Source: Burkholderiales bacterium Ga0077543 (GTDB taxonomy: Bacteria; Pseudomonadota; Gammaproteobacteria; Burkholderiales; Burkholderiaceae_C). Taken from it: a DNA stretch of 47,158 nt. Made by a program: the position numbers and the translations under genes. The stretch is from positions 1 through 47,158 of the forward strand of contig LNET01000066.1 of assembly GCA_001464055.1 (NCBI GenBank), in the 5' to 3' direction. A model generated the notes under the pieces. The model had not been told where the DNA came from, ran no database searches, and was given only the letters and a program-made list of their open reading frames with translations. Below are positions 41,514 through 47,158 of the stretch, one piece after another. Within the stretch, counting starts at the first letter, position 1, and each line of letters opens with the position of its first letter.

Positions 41514-42005
41514 ATGGAGGTCCTGCCCAAGCTCACCCCGACCCAGGCCCTGCTGCTGCGTGCCGCCGCCCGCCGCGCCGATGGACGCATGATCCCGCCT
41601 GCCAACCTGCGCGGCGGCGCGCGGGTGAAGGCGATGACCGCGTTGATGCGGCGAGAGTGGATCGAGGCCAGTGACGGCGGCTTCGTGCTGACCGATGCCG
41701 GCTACGCCGTTGCCGGGCGCAAGCGGCCCGCGCCGCCGGCGGCAGAGGGCATCCAAGAAATGGACACCCCAGACGACCTCCAACTTCTGGAGGGCATCCC
41801 GGTTCGCCCTGGCACCAAACGCGCCGCCCTCGTGGTGGCGCTGCGCCGCCCGCAGGGCGCGACCAACCTGCAGCTGATGCTGGCCACCGGCTGGCAGCCG
41901 CATTCGGTGCGCGGCGCGATCTCGGGCCTGCTGCGCAAGCGCCTGGGCTTGAATGTGGTGCTGACGCGCAACGCTGCTGGCGAGCGGGTGTACCGCATCG
42001 GCTGA
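41514..42005 (+). CDS. DUF3489 domain protein
   Basis: A 163-residue protein. The N-terminal half resembles a small winged-helix module (LTPTQALLLRAAARRADGRM and ALMRREWIEASDGGFVLTDAG). The C-terminal DUF3489 reads GTKRAALVVALRRPQGATNLQLMLATGWQPHSVRGAISGLLRKRLG, followed by GERVYRI. DUF3489 is HTH-like and frequent in prophages and integrative elements, probably DNA-binding. The ATG at 41514 has GGGAGG 6 nt upstream; a GTG at 41499 is a weaker alternative. Confidence 0.85.
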   Translation: MEVLPKLTPTQALLLRAAARRADGRMIPPANLRGGARVKAMTALMRREWIEASDGGFVLTDAGYAVAGRKRPAPPAAEGIQEMDTPDDLQLLEGIPVRPGTKRAALVVALRRPQGATNLQLMLATGWQPHSVRGAISGLLRKRLGLNVVLTRNAAGERVYRIG

Positions 42006-42046
42006 CCGCCGCTCCGGAAGGGGTGGGAACTCGATTCACACCCTTG

Positions 42047-42069
42047 GGGTACGCACGACCTGCGTACCC
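42047..42069. repeat. 9-bp perfect inverted repeat downstream of the DUF3489 gene
   Basis: GGGTACGCA and TGCGTACCC enclose CGACC, 42 nt after the DUF3489 stop. It is a strong stem without a T-tract, so it may be a terminator, an operator or part of a larger structured region. Confidence 0.5.
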
Positions 42070-42110
42070 TGGCCGGCCTGCTGGTCGCTGGCCGTGCCGG
42101 CGGCGTCGCA

Positions 42111-42146
42111 GTGCAAACCGCAAACCCTGCAAACCTCGGTTTGCAC
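42111..42146. repeat. 10-bp inverted repeat with three direct GCAAACC copies
   Basis: GTGCAAACCG (42111-42120) pairs perfectly with CGGTTTGCAC (42137-42146). GCAAACC occurs at 42113, 42120 and 42129, with an inverted copy at 42138. The cluster lies in a 222-bp gene-free stretch between the DUF3489 gene and parE. It looks like a protein-binding array. Confidence 0.5.
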
Positions 42147-42227
42147 CCTGACGGTGGCGAAGCGCCGCGCTCGCGCCCCCCGTATGGGAACTTCGCCAGG
42201 AAGGACCCCTTTCGCCTGGGGCGAGAC

Positions 42228-42557
42228 TCAGATGGCTTCCGGGTCCTGCATCCACGCCGGGATGTCGCGCTGGCCCTGCAGCACACGCCAGACATCGACA
42301 TGGTCCGAGCGCTCGACGTAGAAGACGAGGTAGGGGTAGCGCGTCAGCGGCCAGGAGCGCAGGCCCGGCAGATTCAGTTCATGCGCGTAGCGAGGTGATC
42401 CAGTCGCAGGATGGCGCCCGATGTGCGCGTAGGCCTGCTCCAAGGCGTCGATGAAGCCCAAAGCGGCAGCCTCGGCATCTTCGGCCATGTAGTACGTGAG
42501 TGCATCCTCGACGTCCTGCTGGGCCTGCTCGCGCGGGACGACGGGCTTGGCCTTCAC
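42228..42557 (-). CDS. parE: ParE/RelE-superfamily toxin
   Basis: A 109-residue type II toxin starting at GTG 42557, which overlaps the antitoxin stop (GTGA). It shows AQQDVEDALTYYMAEDAEAAALGFIDAL (first helices), YAHIGRHPATGSPRY (near residue 45) and LRSWPLTRYPYLVFYVERSDHVDVWRVLQGQRDIP, the typical ParE C-terminus. ParE toxins act on DNA gyrase, whereas RelE relatives cut mRNA; the RDIP ending fits ParE. Together with parD it would stabilise the element. Confidence 0.9.
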   Translation of the reverse strand: MKAKPVVPREQAQQDVEDALTYYMAEDAEAAALGFIDALEQAYAHIGRHPATGSPRYAHELNLPGLRSWPLTRYPYLVFYVERSDHVDVWRVLQGQRDIPAWMQDPEAI

Positions 42558-42817
42558 GACTGGCGGCGTGTCTTGCTCGCCACCTGGGCCGCGCCGCGTA
42601 CCCGCTCGCGCAGGCCTTCGAAGTAGGTCTCGTTCACCGGCGCCGTGGGAGCCGACGACGCGCCCGCCAGCAGCAGGTTGCGCAGCTGCAGCCGGTCCTG
42701 ATCGCGGCGGATCAGTTCGCGCACGTACTCGCTGCTGGTGCCGAAGCCACGCTGGCTGACCTGTTCGTCGACGAAGGCCTTGAGGCTGTCGGGCAAGGAG
42801 ATGTTCATCGTGCTCAT
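42554..42817 (-). CDS. parD: ParD antitoxin (ribbon-helix-helix)
   Basis: An 87-residue antitoxin: MNISLPDSLKAFVDEQVSQR, then GFGTSSEYVRELIRRDQDRL is the ParD ribbon-helix-helix N-domain, followed by a flexible C-terminus that binds the toxin. It represses its own promoter in known systems. Starts at 42817 or 42808 are both possible. It precedes parE with a 4-nt overlap. Confidence 0.92.
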   Translation of the reverse strand: MSTMNISLPDSLKAFVDEQVSQRGFGTSSEYVRELIRRDQDRLQLRNLLLAGASSAPTAPVNETYFEGLRERVRGAAQVASKTRRQS

Positions 42818-42823
42818 ACCGGC

Positions 42824-42852
42824 AGGTTAGATGCCTTGGCAAAATTTGGCAA
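42824..42852 (-). promoter_or_regulatory. Candidate sigma-70 promoter of parDE
   Basis: On the minus strand TTGCCA (-35) and TAACCT (-10) are 17 nt apart, with the -10 ending 7 nt before the parD ATG region. Two TTGGCAA direct repeats (plus strand 42836 and 42846) overlap the -35 and could be the ParD operator. Confidence 0.5.
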
Positions 42853-42890
42853 GACTGTCCCCACCGAGGTCAGCCATCAGACGCGAGGGA

Positions 42891-42913
42891 GGTGAGCATT
42901 CCCGATGCTCACC
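42891..42913. repeat. 9-bp perfect inverted repeat upstream of parD
   Basis: GGTGAGCAT and ATGCTCACC flank TCCCG. It may be an operator for parDE or the terminator of the replication gene transcribed from the right; there is no clear T-tract. Confidence 0.6.
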
Positions 42914-43093
42914 CTCTCTATAGAGAGCAACGACCGGGAAGCCGGGAACCTCCCGTTTTCCCTGGGGACGGACCGTTCCCACCCTTGCCCGGGAACGATT
43001 CAGGCCGGGAACGCTGATTCCCCGCGCCAGTGCTGGGTTTGCCGTTCCCACCCGGCCTTGCCTTCCCGGCCGGGAACCGGGAAGCCGGGAACG
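42899..43093. repeat. Field of 13 GGGAA/TTCCC cores (iteron-like)
   Basis: The core GGGAA, mostly within CCGGGAA(C/G), occurs on the plus strand at 42936, 42944, 42991, 43007, 43072, 43079 and 43087. Its complement TTCCC occurs at 42899, 42958, 42976, 43018, 43045 and 43063. By base composition less than one would be expected in 195 bp. The field fills the gap between parD and the 3' end of the replication ATPase gene. It resembles replication iterons or a dense regulator-binding array; nothing else is encoded here. Confidence 0.7.
42914..42927. repeat. 14-bp perfect palindrome
   Basis: CTCTCTATAGAGAG abuts the preceding inverted repeat with no spacer. It is a candidate protein-binding site. 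Confidence 0.6.
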
Positions 43094-43094
43094 C

Positions 43095-45230
43095 TCAATC
43101 GCCATCCGGCCGCCCTGCACCCGAGCGCCCCAGGTGCCCGGTGACGAACACCGCCTGCCCGCTGGCGACCGGACCGCCCGGCACGTCCAGCCACTTGACC
43201 AGCTTGGAGCCCTGGGCCATTGCCATCACCAGTTCCTCACGGTCGAGCAGCGTGCCGACCCAATCGGCGAGGCGGTGCTTGCCGATGGCGTGGAACGCCT
43301 CCGGCAGTTCATGCCGACGCTCGTAGACGCCGTTGCCGCCGGTCTTGGTGTACGGCTGGCCCTCGGCGGCTGCTCGGGCGATGGCGGCCTTCAGCGCGGG
43401 CAGCAGATCGACTTCGCTCTTGCCCGCCCGCGCCACATCCTGGCTGCGGTCCACCAGCAGGCCACGTGCGTCGCGCAGGAAGGTGGTCACCCGCAGATTG
43501 GCACGGCCGTTGGCCTTGACCACGCCGCCCATGACGACGCGGCCACGCTCGAAGGGCTCGCCCAGCGTCTTGCAGATGGCCTTGACCTGCTCCTCCTTCG
43601 GGTTCCACAGCGCGTAGACAGAGCGCACGCCGTCGACCAGACCACCGGTGCCCCGGATCGCTTCCCGGGCCTGCTCCGGCGTCGACGCCTCGCGCTTGGC
43701 GAAGTGGTGCGACACGATCACGGAGGCGGAGGTAGCGGCCGCCAGCGCCGCCAAACGGGAACAGACGAACTGCGCGTTCTCCGGCACGTTCAGGTCCAGC
43801 GCGCACAGCGGCTGCAGCGGATCGAGCACGACCATGCGCAGGCCCGGCATTGCCTTGAGTTGTCGTTCCAGGTCCGTCCACGCCGTTGTCGTCGCCGGCC
43901 CTCGGGTCGATGGATCGGGCGCGAACAGCGGCACGGCGCCACCGGCATCCGGCAGCGGCAGCACGTAGAGCCGATCCGGAATCGGGCCCAGCGCGTTCAG
44001 TCGGTTGTGGACCTCGATGGCGTCGTCCTCGGCCGTGACGTAGATCGCCACGCCGTGGCCCGCCAACGCGCCGCCGAACAGCGTTGGTGCGTTGGCCCAG
44101 ATGCCATCAAAAGCCGCCACCTCGCGGGCCAGCGCCAGCAGCAGGAAGGACTTGCCGACGCCACCCGCAGCGGCAATCAGGGCAGCCTGCGCCTGCGGGA
44201 ACACGCCGTCGACCAGCCACCGTCGAACCTGCGGCTCCCCAACGAAGCGGTCGGCCGCACGCCAGCGGGTGATGTCCAGCGACTGGACGGCGTCGGCGAC
44301 AGGGCGCGAGGAACGCAGCAACTCCTCCACATCGAACCCCTCAGTCACCGCATCCGCTGCGTCCCACTTCTCGGGCTTGTCCCGCGGCACAGTGACGCGA
44401 CGTACCTTGGCGCCAACGTGCATCAGCTTCGGGATGACGGCGTCGGCATACCGCGCGCCAGCCTCATCGTGATCGGGCCAGACGGCGACCGTCTTTCCGG
44501 CCAACGGCGTCCAGTCGGTCTTGTCGATGGCGGTCGATGCGCCGCCCATCGCCGTGGTGGCGACGATGCCGAAGTGCATCAGCGCGTCGGCGCACTTCTC
44601 GCCCTCCACCAGCACCACCGCGTCGGACGCGGCGACGGCAGGCAGGTTGTAGAGCGGGCGTGGTTCGGGCATGCGCATCGCGCGTGCCCTCGCATCCCAG
44701 GGCCGGTACTGCTTGCCGGTGGGCGTGTCGTAGCGGTAGACACAGGCCAGCAGTTGGCCATCGGTGCCGACGTAGTCCCACTTGCCGGTGTACGGTCCCA
44801 GATCGTCGTAGGCCGCAGCGGGACGCACCGCGGGTGCGGGCGCGATGCGCGGCACGAGAAGCCAGTCGCCGGCATCGTCCAGCAGATCACTGAAGGCGGC
44901 AGGCAGCGTGTAGCCCCGGACACAGGCCCAGAGCGCGAGCACATCGCCCGACTCGCCGGTGTCAAAGTCGATCCACAGGCCGCGCTTCGGGCCTTCCAAC
45001 TCGATGACCAAACTGTCGCCGGTATCACCCTGCAGGTTGCCGACGACGAACTGCTTGCCCCGGCGCTTGCCGCGCGGAAACAGGTAGAGCAGGACCGATT
45101 CCAGTTGATCCAGAAGTCGGGCCCGGACCTCGTCCTTGTCGCGCCGGGGCGTGACGACATCGGGCACGTCGTTGAAATCGAAGAACGGGTGCACTGCCGC
45201 CGGCAGGGGCTGAGGCGCAGTCTCGTTCAT
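43095..45230 (-). CDS. TOPRIM plus RecA-fold (RepA-like) replication ATPase
   Basis: A 711-residue protein of phage or plasmid replication type. The N-terminal part has a primase-like zone with GDSLVIELEGPKRGLWIDFDTGESGD, as in element-borne primases. A TOPRIM domain follows, with VVLVEGEKCADAL (near residue 205) and VAVWPDHDEAG (near 245). The C-terminal RecA/RepA-type ATPase has AAAGGVGKSFLLLALA (Walker A, near 350), VTAEDD and MVVLDPLQPL (Walker B, near 465), then VIVSHHFAK and GTGGLVDGVRSVYAL. This is a helicase-loader or helicase layout. It overlaps the preceding small gene (ATGA). It likely drives replication of the element. Confidence 0.88.
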   Translation of the reverse strand: MNETAPQPLPAAVHPFFDFNDVPDVVTPRRDKDEVRARLLDQLESVLLYLFPRGKRRGKQFVVGNLQGDTGDSLVIELEGPKRGLWIDFDTGESGDVLALWACVRGYTLPAAFSDLLDDAGDWLLVPRIAPAPAVRPAAAYDDLGPYTGKWDYVGTDGQLLACVYRYDTPTGKQYRPWDARARAMRMPEPRPLYNLPAVAASDAVVLVEGEKCADALMHFGIVATTAMGGASTAIDKTDWTPLAGKTVAVWPDHDEAGARYADAVIPKLMHVGAKVRRVTVPRDKPEKWDAADAVTEGFDVEELLRSSRPVADAVQSLDITRWRAADRFVGEPQVRRWLVDGVFPQAQAALIAAAGGVGKSFLLLALAREVAAFDGIWANAPTLFGGALAGHGVAIYVTAEDDAIEVHNRLNALGPIPDRLYVLPLPDAGGAVPLFAPDPSTRGPATTTAWTDLERQLKAMPGLRMVVLDPLQPLCALDLNVPENAQFVCSRLAALAAATSASVIVSHHFAKREASTPEQAREAIRGTGGLVDGVRSVYALWNPKEEQVKAICKTLGEPFERGRVVMGGVVKANGRANLRVTTFLRDARGLLVDRSQDVARAGKSEVDLLPALKAAIARAAAEGQPYTKTGGNGVYERRHELPEAFHAIGKHRLADWVGTLLDREELVMAMAQGSKLVKWLDVPGGPVASGQAVFVTGHLGRSGAGRPDGD

Positions 45231-45475
45231 TGCGTGTGCTCCCCACCCAGACGCGCCTTGAACCAGTCGCCGTTGGCGCGCACGCAGTAGTAGGCGCGAC
45301 CGGGGCCGGTGTCCTTGGTGTCGGGCACGATCCAGAGCTTCTCGTCGGCGTCGTAGCGCCAGGTGCCCGGGCCGAACATCTTGTCGAGCATCGGCTCGAT
45401 GCCGTGCTTGGCGATGTTGGCGCGCAGTTGCTGGGTCATCCGTTCGCGCTGGCGGCGCTTGGCCCGGTTCATCAC
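45227..45475 (-). CDS. Small protein of unknown function (82 aa)
   Basis: I do not recognise this protein. It starts MMNRAKRRQRERMTQQLRAN, is basic at the N-terminus, then has MLDKMFGPGTWRYDADEKLW and GPGRAYYCVRANGDWF. It sits between an AlpA-like gene and the replication ATPase and is coupled to both by 4-nt overlaps, so it belongs to the replication operon. It could be a replication accessory or DNA-binding factor, but nothing shows this directly. Confidence 0.75.
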   Translation of the reverse strand: MMNRAKRRQRERMTQQLRANIAKHGIEPMLDKMFGPGTWRYDADEKLWIVPDTKDTGPGRAYYCVRANGDWFKARLGGEHTQ

Positions 45476-45696
45476 AGCAGGGCCTCGGCAACGGCTCGAC
45501 CAGCCGTGCAGCGGCGGGTGCGTTGCTGCTCGTGAGCCTCGACCTCATCGATGCGATACAGCACACGGCCTCCGAGCTTGAGGAATACCGGGCCTGTGCC
45601 GAGCATCCGCCAGCGTTCGAGGGTTTTCTCAGACAGGCCCCAACGCGCGGCGAGCTGGCGCGGCGAGAGCAAGACGGGCGGTTCTGCGATGTTCAT
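45472..45696 (-). CDS. AlpA-like HTH protein at the start of the replication operon
   Basis: A 74-residue protein with VLLSPRQLAARWGLSEKTLE, then RWRMLGTGPVFLKLGGRVLYRIDEVEAHEQQ: the AlpA/excisionase winged HTH pattern with a basic C-terminal tail. It probably controls the element's replication or excision genes. GGAGGA 7 nt upstream of the ATG at 45696 is a strong ribosome binding site. It leads the three-gene minus-strand operon that ends with the replication ATPase. Confidence 0.85.
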   Translation of the reverse strand: MNIAEPPVLLSPRQLAARWGLSEKTLERWRMLGTGPVFLKLGGRVLYRIDEVEAHEQQRTRRCTAGRAVAEALL

Positions 45697-46034
45697 GGCG
45701 ATTCCTCCGATCGGTTCGGCCTGCCCTCGATATCCCTCGGCGGGGCTCTGTACGGGGCGATGAACCAGATTCTTCGCAGCTCGGAATGCGATGGCAACGG
45801 GTCGAAATTCGCAGGAGCCCGCGGACACGGACAGGAGCCCTACCGATTCCCCTAAATTGCTCTTTGCTTCAGAGCGGCTTTGCAACAGCGCCTGCCGACG
45901 CGGGTCGATCCGCGCAAGCCCGCGCACGCACCCGAACACCCGCTGCGCCCTGATCGACCGAACTCGTCTCTGCCGCGACCATTTCTCCTGTGCAAACCAG
46001 TCTCCGATGCCGGAGATCACCACCAGGAGAAACG
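45697..46034. promoter_or_regulatory. Divergent promoter region of the replication operon
   Basis: No gene is seen in these 338 bases. On the minus strand TTGCCA (45792-45797) and AAGAAT (45769-45774) with a 17-nt spacer form a candidate promoter for the AlpA-like operon. TCTCCG-ATGC-CGGAGA (46001-46016) is a perfect inverted repeat 19 nt before the plus-strand gene. A shorter repeat, CGCGG/CCGCG, lies near 45899-45914. The frame of the AlpA-like gene stays open across much of this region only because of GC bias. Confidence 0.45.
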
Positions 46035-46283
46035 ATGTCCGCCACCGCACCACTGCACCCCATCTGGGGCAAGGCCCTCGGCCTCGAACCATCTGCGCCG
46101 CCCACATCGGTCGCGGCCTCTGTCATGGCGCCTGACGCATCAGATGGCTGGAAGCCCATCAGCGCCGTGACTCCGCGACCGGGTGCGCCCATCGCGATCA
46201 AGAAGAAGCTCGGGCCGCACCTGTGGATCAGCACCACCGTCCGCCCCGGCGATCCGCGCTACCCGACTGCCAATCAAGCCTGA
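46035..46283 (+). CDS. Small protein of unknown function (82 aa)
   Basis: I do not recognise this protein. It starts MSATAPLHPIWGKALGLEPS and ends TTVRPGDPRYPTANQA, with a KKKLGPHLWIS segment. A good ribosome binding site (AGGAGA) lies 5 nt upstream of the ATG. It is separated from the next gene by 25 nt and faces the AlpA-like operon, so it is likely the first gene of a plus-strand element operon. Confidence 0.7.
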   Translation: MSATAPLHPIWGKALGLEPSAPPTSVAASVMAPDASDGWKPISAVTPRPGAPIAIKKKLGPHLWISTTVRPGDPRYPTANQA

Positions 46284-46308
46284 AGCATCACCTCCCAGGA
46301 GCCATCTG

Positions 46309-47158
46309 ATGAACCTGATTCCCAAGATCAAGAAGTCCGCCCCGCCCGCAGCGACCAGCGTGCCGACCATCTCGAACCATCCCGCCGATGACATCTGCGA
46401 TTTGGAGGCCCTGGCGGCCATGCTGCAGCAGTTGCAGGCCCGCAATCAGCAGTACCAACGCGCCGTCGACGCGTTGATCGCTGCGCGCCGCATCGTCAAC
46501 GGCTGGGACCTGAAGCCCGAGCCGGAATTGGTCTGGTCGGTGCGTCGTGACGTGCTGGCTGCGATGGGCGACCAGGAGGCCCTGGCGCAGTTCGACCGTG
46601 AGCACGCGCAGGACATCGAGGCCGAACAGGCCGTGCGCCAGGCGGCCAACCAGCAAGCGCTGGAGGCCCCGGCGCGGGTGAAGGCCTTGGAGCAGTACAT
46701 CACCGACCTCGCCGCCGAGATGGTCCGCGACGTCGATGAGGGATTCATCTTCGAGGAGATGAAGCGGATGGTCCTGCCGAGCGCGCAGCGGATGCTGTCG
46801 GCCGCGCGTGCCTTCGTACAGGCCTGGCGGGAGATGAAGACGGTCGAGATGAGCTTGAAGAGCGCCTTCCGTCTGACCCACTACAGCATCCAAGGCGATC
46901 GCCGCACCGGGTACGACCTGACCCTGGTCGGCAAGCCCAATGACGACGACCTGCTGCCCAACCTGATCGAAGGCCTTGCCTACGAGGATCTGGTCGATCT
47001 GAACCAGGCGTTCCACGGCAGGGACCTGGAGCTGTCGCGGCAGATCTCACGGCGGCTTGATGAGGCCGGCGTGCCGTCAGGCTTGCTGCGCGTCTACCAC
47101 CCCGGCGCATCCAACGACCAGCGGCAGATCTACGCCCCGGACCCGAACCCGCCGCGTA
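46309..47158 (+). CDS. Partial gene of unknown function, coiled-coil rich (runs off the window)
   Basis: The frame is open from ATG 46309 to the window end (283 codons, 3' partial), with AGGAG 11 nt upstream of the start. The protein starts MNLIPKIKKSAPPAATSVPT, then a helical region (LEALAAMLQQLQARNQQYQR, about residues 32-65) and a second helical stretch (FDREHAQDIEAEQAVRQAAN). A more globular part follows, with FRLTHYSIQGDRRTGYDLTLVGKPNDDDLLPNLIEGL and ending SNDQRQIYAPDPNPPR. No known family is evident. It belongs to the element. Confidence 0.75.
   Translation, partial: MNLIPKIKKSAPPAATSVPTISNHPADDICDLEALAAMLQQLQARNQQYQRAVDALIAARRIVNGWDLKPEPELVWSVRRDVLAAMGDQEALAQFDREHAQDIEAEQAVRQAANQQALEAPARVKALEQYITDLAAEMVRDVDEGFIFEEMKRMVLPSAQRMLSAARAFVQAWREMKTVEMSLKSAFRLTHYSIQGDRRTGYDLTLVGKPNDDDLLPNLIEGLAYEDLVDLNQAFHGRDLELSRQISRRLDEAGVPSGLLRVYHPGASNDQRQIYAPDPNPPR

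Noticed and set aside
42899..43093. CRISPR array
   Set aside because: The repeat unit is only 5-9 bp, on both strands, with irregular spacing; no spacers of constant length and no cas genes.
43134..45290. 718-codon plus-strand open frame
   Set aside because: It is antisense to the replication ATPase and has a shadow-type composition.

Overview
The window is high-GC DNA from a betaproteobacterium, most likely of the order Burkholderiales (Rubrivivax/Leptothrix/Comamonadaceae-like). The evidence is the linked hemC-hemD-hemX-hemY block divergent from ppc, an AlgZ/AlgR-like LytTR pair, a PEP-CTERM exported protein, the prfB programmed frameshift and many family-typical chromosomal genes. No genus can be named from the sequence alone.

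Layout. 1-791: disturbed left edge with an AlpA-like regulator, tRNA-Arg(ACG) with a strong hairpin terminator, and a 99-bp exact direct repeat of the hemY 3' region; the end of the second repeat copy coincides with a frame break in hemY. 792-37938: housekeeping chromosome. It holds haem synthesis (hemC, hemD, hemX, hemY), ppc, a PEP-CTERM protein, an unknown membrane-anchored protein, a LytTR two-component pair, argH, dinB, a LysR regulator, an FMN-dependent alpha-hydroxy-acid dehydrogenase, a hybrid kinase with a LuxR-type regulator, a MaoC hydratase, a ParA-like ATPase, a TauE/SafE permease, a nitroreductase, DUF1841, a peptide-type ABC binding protein, an HD-GYP phosphodiesterase, nadC, a copper P-type ATPase, an alpha/beta hydrolase, prfB, pepN, fbp, a flippase and a glycosyltransferase cut by one in-frame amber codon. 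37871-38098: a small DUF2805-type gene, tail to tail with the glycosyltransferase.

38290-47158 is accessory. Its first part is the wreck of a Wadjet (Jet) anti-plasmid system. JetD is frameshifted near its start. The JetC C-terminus lies on the minus strand, but the JetC segment that should directly precede it (with the ABC signature) lies on the plus strand, so JetC is split by an inversion. JetA, JetB and roughly the first two thirds of JetC are absent. A small excisionase-type HTH gene follows at the other inversion junction. The rest looks like part of an integrative element or integrated plasmid: a small unknown gene, a DUF3489 protein, a parDE toxin-antitoxin pair, a 195-bp stretch packed with 13 GGGAA/TTCCC cores and two palindromes, a TOPRIM plus RecA-fold ATPase replication protein with two small upstream genes (one AlpA-like), and two plus-strand unknown genes, the last running off the window.

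Most noteworthy are the inverted JetC, the GGGAA repeat field beside the replication gene, the hemY/99-bp repeat anomaly, and a perfect 17-bp palindrome just upstream of ppc. For the JetC and hemY anomalies, assembly error is a real alternative to biology.
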